The translations under genes were made by a program, and so were the position numbers. The notes below the pieces were generated by a model, which ran no database searches, had not been told where the DNA came from, and saw only the letters and a list, made by a program, of their open reading frames with translations. 64,000 nucleotides of DNA from Delftia sp. PS-11. Its GTDB lineage: Bacteria > Pseudomonadota > Gammaproteobacteria > Burkholderiales > Burkholderiaceae_C. The DNA lies in contig NZ_JACSYA010000005.1 in the NCBI RefSeq assembly GCF_029870285.1, positions 62,001 through 126,000 of the forward strand, given 5' to 3'. This document shows, piece after piece, positions 9,416-20,983 of this stretch (the first letter of the stretch is position 1; every line of letters begins with the position of its first letter).

Positions 9416-10870
9416 ATGCAACAGATACTGAACTTCATCAACGGCGCCTACGCCGAATCCGAGCGCCGCTTCGACAAGCGCTCGCCGCTGACGGGCGAGG
9501 CCATTGCCCAGGTCCACGAGGCCAGCCGCGCCCAGGTCGATGCCGCCGTGGCCGCTGCGCGCGCGGCGCTGCAAGGGCCCTGGGGCCGCATGAGCGTGGC
9601 CGAGCGCGTGCAAAGGCTGCATGCCGTCGCCGACGGCATCAGCCGCCGTTTCGAGGCGTTCCTGGCCGCCGAATGCGCGGACACGGGCAAGCCGCGCAGC
9701 GTGGCCAGCCATATCGACATCCCGCGCGGCGCGGCCAACTTCAAGATCTTCGCCGACGTGGTCAAGAACGTGCCCACCGAGTTCTTCGAGATGGCCACAC
9801 CCGACGGTCGCGGCGCCATCAACTACGGCCACCGTGGCCCCGTGGGCGTGGTCGGCGTGATCTGCCCCTGGAACCTGCCGCTGCTGCTCATGACCTGGAA
9901 GGTCGGGCCGGCCCTGGCCTGCGGCAATACCGTGGTCGTCAAGCCTTCGGAAGAGTCCCCGCAGACCGCCGCGCTGCTGGGCGAAGTCATGAACGAGGCC
10001 GGCATTCCGCCAGGCGTCTACAACGTGGTGCACGGCTTCGGCCCCGACTCGGCCGGCGAGTTCGTCACCACGCACCCTGGCGTGGACGCCATCACCTTCA
10101 CAGGCGAGACGCGCACGGGCGAGGCCATCATGCGTGCAGCGGCCAAGGGCGCGCGCCCCGTGAGCCTGGAGATGGGGGGCAAGAACGCGGCGATTGTCTT
10201 TGCCGACTGCGACTTCGACGCGGCCATCGAAGGCACGCTGCGTTCGGCCTTCGTCAACAGTGGCCAGGTCTGCCTGGGCACGGAGCGCGTCTATGTGCAG
10301 CGCCCACTGTTCGAGCGCTTCGTGGCCGAACTCGCACGCCAGGTCGAGGGCTGGAAGATCGGCCTGCCTGAAGACGAGGACACGAAACTGGGCCCGCTCA
10401 TCAGCCGCGAGCACCAGGACAAGGTGCTGTCGTACTACGCGCTGGCGCGCCAGGAAGGCGCCACCGTGGTCACCGGCGGCGGCGTGCCGGACATGGGCGC
10501 GCGCTACGCAGGCGGCGCCTGGGTGCAGCCCACGATATGGACCGGCCTGCCCGAGACGGCCCGCGTCATCAAGGAGGAAATCTTCGGCCCCTGCTGCCAT
10601 ATCGCGCCCTTCGACAGCGAGGACGAGGTCCTGGCCCTGGCCAACGACAACGACTACGGCCTGGCCTGCGCGGTCTGGACGAGCGACCTGGCGCGCGCCC
10701 ACCGCGTTGCCGCCCGCATGCAGGTGGGGATCTGCTGGGTCAACAGCTGGTTCCTGCGCGACCTGCGCACGCCATTCGGCGGCGCCAAGCAATCGGGCAT
10801 CGGCCGCGAGGGCGGCGTCCATTCATTGGAGTTCTACACCGAACTCAAGAACATCTGCATCAAGCTGTGA
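9416..10870 (+). CDS. dmpC: 2-hydroxymuconic semialdehyde dehydrogenase
   Basis: 484 aa. NAD-dependent aldehyde dehydrogenase that oxidises 2-hydroxymuconic semialdehyde to 4-oxalocrotonate. Catalytic E252 (SLEMGGKN) and C286 (NSGQVCLGTERVYV); cofactor-fold segments PWNLPLLLMTWK and KPSEESPQTA. ATG 9416 gives the family-like start; an in-frame ATG at 9401 adds five residues. Neither has a strong ribosome site. This is the only outlet for the ring-cleavage product encoded here. Confidence 0.94.
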   Translation: MQQILNFINGAYAESERRFDKRSPLTGEAIAQVHEASRAQVDAAVAAARAALQGPWGRMSVAERVQRLHAVADGISRRFEAFLAAECADTGKPRSVASHIDIPRGAANFKIFADVVKNVPTEFFEMATPDGRGAINYGHRGPVGVVGVICPWNLPLLLMTWKVGPALACGNTVVVKPSEESPQTAALLGEVMNEAGIPPGVYNVVHGFGPDSAGEFVTTHPGVDAITFTGETRTGEAIMRAAAKGARPVSLEMGGKNAAIVFADCDFDAAIEGTLRSAFVNSGQVCLGTERVYVQRPLFERFVAELARQVEGWKIGLPEDEDTKLGPLISREHQDKVLSYYALARQEGATVVTGGGVPDMGARYAGGAWVQPTIWTGLPETARVIKEEIFGPCCHIAPFDSEDEVLALANDNDYGLACAVWTSDLARAHRVAARMQVGICWVNSWFLRDLRTPFGGAKQSGIGREGGVHSLEFYTELKNICIKL

Positions 10871-10878
10871 GCGCCCCT

Positions 10879-11661
10879 ATGACCCCCGAACTGCACCAGA
10901 CCCTGGGCGACGAACTGTACGCCGCGCTGTGCGAGCGCCAGACGGTCGAGCCGCTGAGCACGCGCCACCCCGAGATCACCATCGCCGATGCCTATGCCAT
11001 CCAGCAGCGCATGCTGGCGCGGCGCCTGGCCGGCAGCGAGCGCGTGGTCGGCAAGAAGATCGGCGTCACCTCCCGGGCCGTGATGGACATGCTGGGCGTG
11101 TTCCAGCCCGATTTCGGCTGGCTCACCGACGGCATGGTCTTCAACGAAGGCCAGGCCGTGCCTGCCGCCAGCCTGATCCAGCCCAAGGCCGAGGGCGAGA
11201 TCGCCTTCGTGCTCAAGCGCACGCTCAAGGGGCCGGGCATCACCGCCGCCGACGTGCTGGCTGCCACCGAAGGCGTGATGGCCTGCTTCGAGATCGTCGA
11301 TTCGCGCATACGCGACTGGAAGATCCGCATCCAGGACACCGTGGCCGACAACGCCAGCTGCGGCGTCTTCGTGCTCGGCGACCGCCTGGTCGATCCGCGC
11401 GAGGTGGACCTGGCCACCTGCGGCATGGTGCTCGAAAAGAACGGCGAGATCGTCGCCACGGGCGCGGGCGCGGCGGCCCTGGGCCATCCGGCCAGCGCCG
11501 TGGCCTGGCTGGCCAACACCCTGGGCGCCCTGGGCATCGGGCTGGAGGCCGGCGAGGTCGTGCTCTCCGGCTCGCTGGCGGCCATGGTCCCGGTCCAGGC
11601 CGGCGACCACCTGCGCGTGACCATCGGCGGCATCGGCGGCTGCTCGGTGCGCTTCATCTGA
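10879..11661 (+). CDS. dmpE: 2-oxopent-4-enoate (2-hydroxypentadienoate) hydratase
   Basis: 260 aa, FAH-superfamily hydratase that converts 2-oxopent-4-enoate to 4-hydroxy-2-oxovalerate. Typical metal-site region [16 protein letters not shown] and [13 protein letters not shown], plus [12 protein letters not shown]. It shares fold and length with dmpH (13683-14471), from which it is told apart by sequence style and by the E-F-G order. It starts 8 nt after the dehydrogenase stop. Confidence 0.9.
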   Translation: MTPELHQTLGDELYAALCERQTVEPLSTRHPEITIADAYAIQQRMLARRLAGSERVVGKKIGVTSRAVMDMLGVFQPDFGWLTDGMVFNEGQAVPAASLIQPKAEGEIAFVLKRTLKGPGITAADVLAATEGVMACFEIVDSRIRDWKIRIQDTVADNASCGVFVLGDRLVDPREVDLATCGMVLEKNGEIVATGAGAAALGHPASAVAWLANTLGALGIGLEAGEVVLSGSLAAMVPVQAGDHLRVTIGGIGGCSVRFI

Positions 11662-11680
11662 AGAACAAGGAGGACTCCCC

Positions 11681-12598
11681 ATGAGCCAGAAAAAAATCCG
11701 CTGCGCCCTGATCGGGCCCGGCAACATCGGCACCGACCTGCTGGCCAAGCTGCAGCGCAGCACGGTGCTGGAGCCCGTATGGATGGTGGGCATCGACCCG
11801 GCCTCCGACGGGCTGCAGCGTGCGCGCGAGATGGGCATCAAGACCACGGCCGACGGCGTGGACGGCCTGGTGCCCCACATGCGCGCCGACGGCGTGCAGA
11901 TCGTCTTCGACGCCACCAGCGCCTATGTGCATGCCGAGAACTCGCGCAAGGTCAATGCGCAGGGGGCGCTGATGATCGACCTCACGCCGGCGGCCATCGG
12001 CCCGTTCTGCGTGCCGCCCGTCAACCTGCGCCAGCATCTGGGCGCGCGCGCCATGAACGTCAACATGGTCACCTGCGGCGGCCAGGCCACCATCCCCATG
12101 GTCGCTGCCGTCTCCCGCGTGCAGCCCGTGGCCTACGGCGAAATCATCGCCACCGTGTCCAGCCGCTCGGTGGGGCCGGGCACGCGGCGCAACATCGACG
12201 AATTCACGCGCACCACGGCAGGGGCCGTGGAGCAGGTGGGCGGCGCGAAAAAGGGCAAGGCCATCATCGTCATCAACCCCGCCGACCCGCCGCTGATCAT
12301 GCGCGACACCGTGCACTGCCTGACCGAGGACACGCCCGACCAGGCCGCCATCACCGCCTCCATCCACGCCATGCTGGACGAGGTGCGCAAATACGTGCCC
12401 GGCTACCGCCTGGTCAACGGGCCGGTGTTCGACGGCCACCGCGTCTCGGTCTTCCTCGAAGTCGAGGGCCTGGGCGACTACCTGCCCAAATACGCGGGCA
12501 ACCTGGACATCATGACCGCCGCCGCTGCACGCACGGCCGAGATGTTCGCCGAGCAAATGCTGGCAGGCCAGCTGCAATTCGACACCGTGGCCGCATGA
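11681..12598 (+). CDS. dmpF: Acetaldehyde dehydrogenase (acylating)
   Basis: 305 aa. Converts acetaldehyde, NAD and CoA to acetyl-CoA; partner of the aldolase DmpG, with which it channels the toxic aldehyde. Rossmann motif GPGNIGTDL (residues 12-20) and catalytic C132 in [11 protein letters not shown]. Preceded by AAGGAGG. It ends with an ATGA overlapping an upstream in-frame start of the aldolase. Confidence 0.95.
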   Translation: MSQKKIRCALIGPGNIGTDLLAKLQRSTVLEPVWMVGIDPASDGLQRAREMGIKTTADGVDGLVPHMRADGVQIVFDATSAYVHAENSRKVNAQGALMIDLTPAAIGPFCVPPVNLRQHLGARAMNVNMVTCGGQATIPMVAAVSRVQPVAYGEIIATVSSRSVGPGTRRNIDEFTRTTAGAVEQVGGAKKGKAIIVINPADPPLIMRDTVHCLTEDTPDQAAITASIHAMLDEVRKYVPGYRLVNGPVFDGHRVSVFLEVEGLGDYLPKYAGNLDIMTAAAARTAEMFAEQMLAGQLQFDTVAA

Positions 12599-12612
12599 AG
12601 GAGACAGGCACC

Positions 12613-13668
12613 ATGACACTCAAGGGCAGAAAAATCACCGTGCACGACATGACGCTGCGCGATGGCATGCACCCCAAGCGCCACCTGATGACACTGGAGC
12701 AGATGAAGAGCGTGGCCCAGGGGCTGGATGCGGCCGGCGTGCCGCTGATCGAAGTCACGCACGGCGACGGCCTGGGCGGCGCCTCGGTCAACTACGGCTT
12801 TCCTGCGCACAGCGACGAGGAGTACCTGGGCGCCGTCATCCCGCTGATGAAGCAGGCCAAAGTCTCCGCGCTGCTGCTGCCTGGCATCGGCACCGTGGAC
12901 CACCTGAAGATGGCCCATGGCCTGGGCGTGTCCACGCTGCGCGTGGCCACGCACTGCACCGAGGCCGATGTCAGCGAGCAGCACATCTCCCAGGCGCGCG
13001 CTCTGGGCATGGACACCGTGGGCTTTCTGATGATGGCCCACATGAACAGCGCCCAGGGTCTGGCGGCGCAGGCGCGCCTCATGGAGAGCTACGGCGCCCA
13101 CTGCATCTACGTCACCGACTCCGCCGGCTACCTGCTGCCCGAGCAGGTGCGCGAGCGCATCGCCGCCGTGCGCGATGCGCTCAAACCCGAGACCGAGCTG
13201 GGCTTTCACGGCCACCACAACCTGGCCATGGGCGTGGCCAACTCCATCGCCGCCATCGAGGCCGGCGCCAGCCGCATCGATGCCGCCGCTGCGGGCCTGG
13301 GGGCCGGCGCCGGCAACACGCCCATGGAGGTGCTGGTGGCCGTCTGCGACCGCATGGGCATAGCGACCGGCGTCGATGTCTGGAAGATCCAGGACGTGGC
13401 CGAAGACCTGGTCGTGCCGCTGATGGACTTTCCCATCCGCATCGACCGTGACGCGCTCACGCTGGGCTATGCAGGCGTGTACGGCAGTTTCCTGCTGTTT
13501 GCCAAGCGGGCCGAACAGAAATACGGCGTGCCTGCGCGCGAACTGCTCGTGGAGCTGGGCCGGCGCGGCATGGTCGGCGGCCAGGAAGACATGATCGAAG
13601 ACACGGCGCTGACCATGGCGCGCGAACGCGGCCTGCCGGCAGCGCAACCCCTGGCCCGCGCGGCCTGA
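12613..13668 (+). CDS. dmpG: 4-hydroxy-2-oxovalerate aldolase
   Basis: 351 aa, HMGL-like TIM barrel that cleaves 4-hydroxy-2-oxovalerate to pyruvate and acetaldehyde. Catalytic R16, D17 and H20 in MTLRDGMH; metal-binding GFHGHHN; C-terminal communication domain. ATG 12613 has AAGGAG (12598-12603) at good spacing; ATG 12595, which overlaps the dmpF stop, is in frame and adds six residues. Confidence 0.95.
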   Translation: MTLKGRKITVHDMTLRDGMHPKRHLMTLEQMKSVAQGLDAAGVPLIEVTHGDGLGGASVNYGFPAHSDEEYLGAVIPLMKQAKVSALLLPGIGTVDHLKMAHGLGVSTLRVATHCTEADVSEQHISQARALGMDTVGFLMMAHMNSAQGLAAQARLMESYGAHCIYVTDSAGYLLPEQVRERIAAVRDALKPETELGFHGHHNLAMGVANSIAAIEAGASRIDAAAAGLGAGAGNTPMEVLVAVCDRMGIATGVDVWKIQDVAEDLVVPLMDFPIRIDRDALTLGYAGVYGSFLLFAKRAEQKYGVPARELLVELGRRGMVGGQEDMIEDTALTMARERGLPAAQPLARAA

Positions 13669-13682
13669 CGAGGAGAGCCCGC

Positions 13683-14471
13683 ATGGCCCTTGATGAACAC
13701 ACCATCGCCGCGCTCGCCGAGCACCTGGAGAACTGCCAGCGCGAGGTCCGCGACACCCCCAAGATCACCGACGGGCACCCCGCGATGGACTGGGACGACG
13801 CCTATGCCATCCAGGACCGCATCCTGGCGCGCAAGACCGCACGCGGCGCGCGCGTCATCGGCTACAAGGCCGGTCTGACATCGCACGCCAAGATGCGCCA
13901 GATGGGCGTGACCGACCCGGTCTTCGGTTTCCTGGTCGATGAATACAGCGTGGCCGAAGGCGCCGAAGTGCCCGTGGCCTCGCTGATCCACCCCAAGGTC
14001 GAGCCCGAGATCGCCTTCGTCACGCGCAGCGAGCTGCGCGGCCCCGGCTGCCACGTCGGCAGCGTGCTGGCCGCCTGCGACCTGGTGCTGCCCGGCATCG
14101 AGGTCATCGACAGCCGCTACCGCGACTTCAGGTTTGACCTCAAGAGCGTGGTGGCCGACAACACCTCGGCCGCGCGCTTCGTGGTCGGCGGGCGCGGCGC
14201 CAGCGCGCGCGACCTGGACCTGCGCACCCTGGGCGTGGTGCTGGAAAAGAACGGCCAGCCCGTGGCCCTGGGCGCGGGCGCCGCCGTGCTCGGCCACCCG
14301 GCCGCCGCCGTCGCCATGCTGGTCAACCACCTGGGCCGGCGCGGCCAGAGCCTGCCGGCGGGCAGCCTGGTGCTGTCCGGCGGCATCACCGAAGCCGTGG
14401 CCGTACAGGCCGGCGACCATGTCACGCTGCGTGTGCAGCACCTGGGCAGCGTCTCGCTGCGCTTCATCTGA
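13683..14471 (+). CDS. dmpH: 4-oxalocrotonate decarboxylase
   Basis: 262 aa, same FAH-like family as dmpE. Mg-dependent decarboxylation of 2-oxo-3-hexenedioate to 2-oxopent-4-enoate. Motifs IHPKVEPEIAFVTRSEL and GIEVIDSRYRDFRFDLKSV are typical of the decarboxylase branch. AGGAGAG precedes ATG 13683. It likely forms a complex with DmpE. Confidence 0.92.
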   Translation: MALDEHTIAALAEHLENCQREVRDTPKITDGHPAMDWDDAYAIQDRILARKTARGARVIGYKAGLTSHAKMRQMGVTDPVFGFLVDEYSVAEGAEVPVASLIHPKVEPEIAFVTRSELRGPGCHVGSVLAACDLVLPGIEVIDSRYRDFRFDLKSVVADNTSAARFVVGGRGASARDLDLRTLGVVLEKNGQPVALGAGAAVLGHPAAAVAMLVNHLGRRGQSLPAGSLVLSGGITEAVAVQAGDHVTLRVQHLGSVSLRFI

Positions 14472-14482
14472 AGGAGGGCTCC

Positions 14483-14674
14483 ATGCCATTTGCGCAAATC
14501 CACATGATCGAAGGCCGCACCGAGGAGCAGAAGAAAGCTGTGATCGAGAAGGTCACCGATGCCCTGCACGAAGCCGTAGGCGTGCCCCGCGAGAACATCC
14601 GTGTCTGGATCCATGAAGTGCCCAGGGAAAACTGGGGCATCGCAGGGGTCAGCGCCAAGGAGCTGGGGCGTTAG
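14483..14674 (+). CDS. dmpI: 4-oxalocrotonate tautomerase
   Basis: 63 aa. Enol-keto isomerase of 2-hydroxymuconate. After Met removal the catalytic Pro1 is exposed; Arg11 and Arg39 are in place, and W50 occupies the position of Phe50. AAGGAGG precedes the ATG. It is the last gene of the phenol operon. Confidence 0.96.
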   Translation: MPFAQIHMIEGRTEEQKKAVIEKVTDALHEAVGVPRENIRVWIHEVPRENWGIAGVSAKELGR

Positions 14675-14710
14675 CAGGCACAGGCATGTCTGTGGCGTAA
14701 AAGATGCAAA

Positions 14711-14732
14711 ACAAATGATAATCATTATCAAT
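14711..14732. promoter_or_regulatory. Fur box upstream of the TonB receptor
   Basis: AATGATAATCATTATC matches 16 of 19 positions of the Fur consensus GATAATGATAATCATTATC. It lies about 125 bp before the receptor ATG, so the receptor should be repressed by iron. The site is seen directly; regulation is inferred. Confidence 0.85.
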
Positions 14733-14856
14733 AGATGAGAGAATCCGGAGCAAAGCCAGCAGAAAGAATCTCGACGGACAAGGCAGCGCTTTCGCAAGAG
14801 CGCTCCGTGGGCAGGTCGGCAGCTAGCCAGCAACCCCTTTCCCCCGGATTTCCGCC

Positions 14857-17256
14857 ATGGCTCTGTCTGTGCCCTTTTTCCCTCTTGCTGGTCTTTCCCG
14901 TCCTGCCGGCCATGCGCCGGCATCCCTGCAGCGCCAACGGCTGGCCATGGCCGTGCAGGCCGCCGTGATCGGGCTGGCATCCCATGGCGCCTGGGCCCAG
15001 GCGGCGGGCGCAGGCGATGACGCCCTGCTGATGGCGCAGGCCTCCACGCGGGTCCTGCCCCAGGTCGATGTGACAGAAACGGCCGAGGCCGCGCAGGGCC
15101 CCGGCGCATCCGCCACCATCAGCGGCCCGGCGCTGGAGCGGGCTTCCAGCATGGCCGACATCGTGCGCTACCAGCCCCTGGTGTCCGCGCCCGGCACGGC
15201 CTCGGGCACCTCGCGCAACCGCAGCAGCTTCGACCGCTCGGGCACCACGGGCTACAACATCCGGGGCATCGAGGGCAACCGCATCGGCATGGCGGTCGAT
15301 GGCGTCGAGCTGCCCGATGCCACCACGCGGCCCTACGTGAGCCGCGTCGGCGCCAACACCTTCGGCGTGGGCCGGGACTTCATCGACCCCGAAATGTTCT
15401 CTGCCGTGGACATCCAGTCCGGCACCACCACGGCGCGCCGTGCCGCTGGCGGCATCGGCGGTGCGGTGCTGTTCCGCACCAAGTCCTCCGAGGACTACCT
15501 GACGGACGGCAAGGCCACCTACTTCGGCGGCAAGCTCGGCCACGACACGGTGGACCGATCCTGGAACGAGAGCTTCACGGCCGCGGGCCGCGCAGGCCAG
15601 CTCGACGGCCTGATCGCCTACTCGCGCCGCGATGGCCACGAGACGCGCAACCACAGCGCCACCATCAACAGCTACCCCGACGACTGGCAATCGAACGCGC
15701 TGCTGCTCAAGGGCGGACTGCGCATCGATCCGTCACACCGGCTCGTGCTCTCGGCCGACCTGTACCGCCGCAAGAACGATACGTCCTTCCACGGCTGGGA
15801 CACGAACAACACCGCCATCACTGAAAGCTCGCGCCAGAACAGCGATACCCGCCGCAGCACCCTGCAGCTGCAGCACCTGTGGACGCCGGCTGCAGGCTGG
15901 GCGGACCAGCTGGACACGCGCGTGTTCTTCCAGAACACCGACACCAACGACGTGACCGACACCACCACCCTGGCCACGGGCGCCAGGGCGCACAACATCT
16001 CCGGCAACGAGACTCGTACCTGGGGCTTTTCCAGCACGGGCGACAAGCGCCTCGGTCGCCACCGCCTGGGCTTCGGCGTCAATGCCTCCACCCAGGACAC
16101 GCAGCGGCCCTGGACTGTCTCGGGCTACATGAAGCCCCAGCCCGACACCACCACCAGCCGCTATGGCGCCTTCCTGCAGGACGAAATCAGCTTCCAGGCC
16201 GCAGGCCGGCGCCTGGCGCTGGTGCCCGCATTGCGCGTGGACCGCGTGGAGATCAAGACGCGCAACCTCGACAACTTCGTCTCCGGCGTGCTCACCACGG
16301 GCGATGTCGAGAAACTCTATGGCGGCACGCGCGGCAACACCATCCTCAGCCCCAGCCTGTCCCTGGTCTATGACCTCACGCCCCAGTTCAGCGCCTATGC
16401 CCAGTTCAAGCGCAGCGGGCGCGCGCCCTCGGCCGGTGAGATATTCGGCTCGTGGAACATGGCCAGCAACTACAGTGCGGCCGGCCAGTACGCCCTGATC
16501 GGCAACCGCAACCTGAAGGAAGAAAGCAGCACAGCCTTCGACTTCGGCCTCAAGGGCTCGCCCGTGCCGGGCGTGACCTTCAGCGGCTCGGCCTTCTACA
16601 CCCGCTACTCGGACTTCATCGCCTACACCCGCTACCTGCGCGGCGGCCGTCCCGACCTGTTTGTCAATGTGCCCGCCCACATCGGCACCATCTACCAGGC
16701 CGAGAACCGCGACAGCGCCAGGATCTACGGCCTGGAAGCCAGCGCGCGCCTGGAGCACGGGCAGTGGGCGCCGGCGTTCAAGGGCCTGTACACGACCTGG
16801 GCCATGGGCATCAGCCGGGGTTCCTCCAAGTCCTACTACGCGGGCGACAAGGACGTGCCGCTGGACAGCGTGCTGCCACGCAAAGCCATTGTCGGCGTGG
16901 GCTACGACGCGCCTGCCCGGCAGTGGGGCCTGAACCTGACCGGCACCTTTGTCGCGGGCAAGCAGGCCGTGGCCACCAACCGCGACAGTTACCAGAACGC
17001 CGGCGCCGGGCTGACCGACTCGGCTACCGAACTGTTCAAGGTGCCCGGCTACGCCATCTTCGATCTGGCCGGCTACTGGCAGGTCGCCAGGAACGTGCGC
17101 CTGAATGCCGGCATCTACAACCTGGGCGACAAGCGCTACTGGGACTATGCCAGCACCCGCAGCCTGCAGCCCGGCGTGGCGCGCGACCGGCGCGACGTCG
17201 AGCTGCTGAGCAGCCCCGGCCGTACCTTCGCCGTCTCCATGCACGTCACCTTCTGA
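14857..17256 (+). CDS. TonB-dependent receptor, hemoglobin/heme/transferrin-type
   Basis: 799 aa outer-membrane receptor. Long signal sequence ending near GAWA-Q, a TonB-box-like LPQVDVTET, then a plug domain (SSMADIVRYQPLVSAPG, GYNIRGIEGNRIGMAVDGVELPD) and a 22-strand-type barrel ending in an aromatic residue (FAVSMHVTF). The plug style and the FKRSGRAPSAGEIFGSWN segment fit the TonB-hemoglobin/transferrin/lactoferrin receptor family. A Fur box lies upstream. The substrate (heme or other iron source) is inferred. ATG 14947 is a shorter alternative start. Confidence 0.87.
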   Translation: MALSVPFFPLAGLSRPAGHAPASLQRQRLAMAVQAAVIGLASHGAWAQAAGAGDDALLMAQASTRVLPQVDVTETAEAAQGPGASATISGPALERASSMADIVRYQPLVSAPGTASGTSRNRSSFDRSGTTGYNIRGIEGNRIGMAVDGVELPDATTRPYVSRVGANTFGVGRDFIDPEMFSAVDIQSGTTTARRAAGGIGGAVLFRTKSSEDYLTDGKATYFGGKLGHDTVDRSWNESFTAAGRAGQLDGLIAYSRRDGHETRNHSATINSYPDDWQSNALLLKGGLRIDPSHRLVLSADLYRRKNDTSFHGWDTNNTAITESSRQNSDTRRSTLQLQHLWTPAAGWADQLDTRVFFQNTDTNDVTDTTTLATGARAHNISGNETRTWGFSSTGDKRLGRHRLGFGVNASTQDTQRPWTVSGYMKPQPDTTTSRYGAFLQDEISFQAAGRRLALVPALRVDRVEIKTRNLDNFVSGVLTTGDVEKLYGGTRGNTILSPSLSLVYDLTPQFSAYAQFKRSGRAPSAGEIFGSWNMASNYSAAGQYALIGNRNLKEESSTAFDFGLKGSPVPGVTFSGSAFYTRYSDFIAYTRYLRGGRPDLFVNVPAHIGTIYQAENRDSARIYGLEASARLEHGQWAPAFKGLYTTWAMGISRGSSKSYYAGDKDVPLDSVLPRKAIVGVGYDAPARQWGLNLTGTFVAGKQAVATNRDSYQNAGAGLTDSATELFKVPGYAIFDLAGYWQVARNVRLNAGIYNLGDKRYWDYASTRSLQPGVARDRRDVELLSSPGRTFAVSMHVTF

Positions 17257-17338
17257 CGCCTTTGCACCGGCGCCCCGGCCCGTCGCGGCGGCGAGGCCGG
17301 TGCGCCGCATTTCCATCGCCGCCGCAAGGAGCTGTTCG

Positions 17339-17827
17339 ATGCCTTTTTCCCCTTCGTTCCCCCGTATCCTGACCGCCGCCGGCCTCGCCGCACTGCTGTC
17401 CGCCTGCGCCTCCAGCACCACGCCCCCGGCCAGCGGACCGGCCCAGCCGGCGGGCGGGCACGGCCAGACGGCCTTCATGGGCAGCTATGACGCCAACCGC
17501 GATGGCGCGGTCACGCGCGCCGAGTACGACGCAGTGCGCAAGCAGCGCTTTCTGGCTGGCGACGCCAACGGCGATGGCTGGCTCAGCGAAAAGGAGTACG
17601 TGGACGAGTTCGAGGCCCGCCTCAAGCAGCAGTACGCAGGACGCCAGCCCGATGAGCGCTATGCCCAATCCATGAAGCAGGCCCATGTGCGCTTCGGCAT
17701 CGTGGACAAGAACCGCGACGGCCGCTACACCGTCGAGGAAGACATGGCCATTGCCGAGCGCACCTTCAAGGAAGCCGATGCCAACGGCGACGGCGTGGTC
17801 GACAAGAACGATGCCAGAAAGCCCTGA
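17339..17827 (+). CDS. EF-hand calcium-binding lipoprotein
   Basis: 162 aa. Lipoprotein signal with lipobox LLSAC near residues 19-23. Four EF-hand loops: DANRDGAVTRAE, DANGDGWLSEKE, DKNRDGRYTVEE and a shorter DANGDGVVDKND. AAGGAG at 17326-17331 supports ATG 17339 rather than an upstream start. It lies between a TonB receptor and a DUF4198 gene, suggesting a cell-envelope metal role; the function is not known. Confidence 0.8.
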   Translation: MPFSPSFPRILTAAGLAALLSACASSTTPPASGPAQPAGGHGQTAFMGSYDANRDGAVTRAEYDAVRKQRFLAGDANGDGWLSEKEYVDEFEARLKQQYAGRQPDERYAQSMKQAHVRFGIVDKNRDGRYTVEEDMAIAERTFKEADANGDGVVDKNDARKP

Positions 17828-17833
17828 GCGGAC

Positions 17834-18637
17834 ATGGCCATGATCAAGCCGTTTGCCCTGTGGCTGCCGCTGCTGTCGGCGCTGTGCCTGCCGGCCCGCG
17901 CCCACACGCCGTATCTGCTGCCCACCAGCTTCGAGGCCTCGCCCCAGGCCGTCATCAGCGTGGACGCCAGCTTTGCCGACAAGTTCTTCATCCCCGAGGT
18001 GGCTTTCGGCCCGACGCGCTTCACCGTCACGGCGCCCGACGGATCGGTCACGCCCATGGCCGACGTGCGCCAGTTCAAAACGCGCACCGTGGCCGAGCAC
18101 AAGCTGCCTGCCGACAAGGGCAGCTACCGCCTGAGCACCGGGCCGCGCCTGGGCGCCGTTTTCCGCTCCTGGGAGCGCGGCGGCAAGGTCGAGACGGTAC
18201 GCGACCCGGACACGCCCATGCCGGCCGATGCCCGGCTGCTGCAGCACTACCAGTCGCTGTCGGTCTCCGAGACCTACATCACCGTGGGCAAGCCCAGCCC
18301 GGGCGCGCTGGCACCCTCGGGCAAGGGCCTGGAAATCGTGCCCGTCACGCATCCCGGTGACCTGTTCGCGGGCGAGAAGTTCGACTTCACCGTGCAGTAC
18401 GACGGCAAGCCGCTGGCCGCGCAGAAGGTCGAAATCCTGCGCTCTGCCATGGATCTGGCCAGCCAGCACAGCGTGGATGCGCTGACCACCGATGGCCAGG
18501 GCCGCATCTCGTACACGCTGCCCAGGCCCGGCATCTATCTGGCCCTGGTACGCCACCGCGCCGACGCCCCCGAAGGCGCGGCAGCGCCACAGTACGGCCA
18601 CAACTACACGCTGACGTTCAGGGTGCTGGCGCAGTAG
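17834..18637 (+). CDS. DUF4198 periplasmic protein
   Basis: 267 aa with a cleavable signal (LWLPLLSALCLPARAHTPYLLP). DUF4198 proteins are secreted beta-rich proteins, some linked to nickel, cobalt or iron uptake (NikK-like). The mature N-terminus begins with His near the cleavage site, as in that family, and ends GHNYTLTFRVLAQ. It starts 6 nt after the EF-hand gene, so the two are probably co-transcribed. ATG 17840 is an alternative start. Confidence 0.75.
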   Translation: MAMIKPFALWLPLLSALCLPARAHTPYLLPTSFEASPQAVISVDASFADKFFIPEVAFGPTRFTVTAPDGSVTPMADVRQFKTRTVAEHKLPADKGSYRLSTGPRLGAVFRSWERGGKVETVRDPDTPMPADARLLQHYQSLSVSETYITVGKPSPGALAPSGKGLEIVPVTHPGDLFAGEKFDFTVQYDGKPLAAQKVEILRSAMDLASQHSVDALTTDGQGRISYTLPRPGIYLALVRHRADAPEGAAAPQYGHNYTLTFRVLAQ

Positions 18638-18640
18638 CCA

Positions 18641-18662
18641 CCGTGGCCCCTTGCGGCCACGG
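18641..18662. terminator. Bidirectional hairpin between convergent genes
   Basis: CCGTGGCC and GGCCACGG form a perfect 8-bp stem with a 6-nt loop, filling the 26-bp gap between the DUF4198 and recQ stops. There is no T-run, so its efficiency as an intrinsic terminator is unsure. Confidence 0.6.
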
Positions 18663-18663
18663 C

Positions 18664-20697
<2,034 letters not shown>

Positions 20698-20755
20698 TTT
20701 CGCTCCTGCGCAGGATTCATGGAAGACCAGTGGTGCGCTGTCGCTGCGGCTGGGT

Positions 20756-20983
20756 GTGAGCGGCGAACGGATTTCCACCATATCGCATTGCGATGTGGTC
20801 TATGCGGCGCCTGTGGCATGCCAGGCGATGGCGGGGCGGCGCGTGAAGGTGCCTGCGCGCTATGCCAGCGACGAGGCGGGCGAGGCCTACGGTTTTGTGC
20901 CGGGTGTCCATGAGCCGGTGTTGCCGCTGGCGATAACGTGCCTGGGCGCAAGGGGCCACGATCTGGCTATTTTGGTTTTATAG
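20756..20983 (+). other. Possible short gene or gene remnant
   Basis: 75 codons with GC-rich third positions in this frame (from about 20810: CQAMAGRRVKVPARYASDEA), unlike random sequence, ending just where the AT-rich patch begins. I do not recognise it. It may be the tail of a gene broken by the insertion of the neighbouring AT-rich block. Confidence 0.25.

Noticed and set aside
20698..20781. 28-residue N-terminal extension of RecQ
   Set aside because: AGGAG sits right before ATG 20697, and the extension has no resemblance to RecQ proteins.
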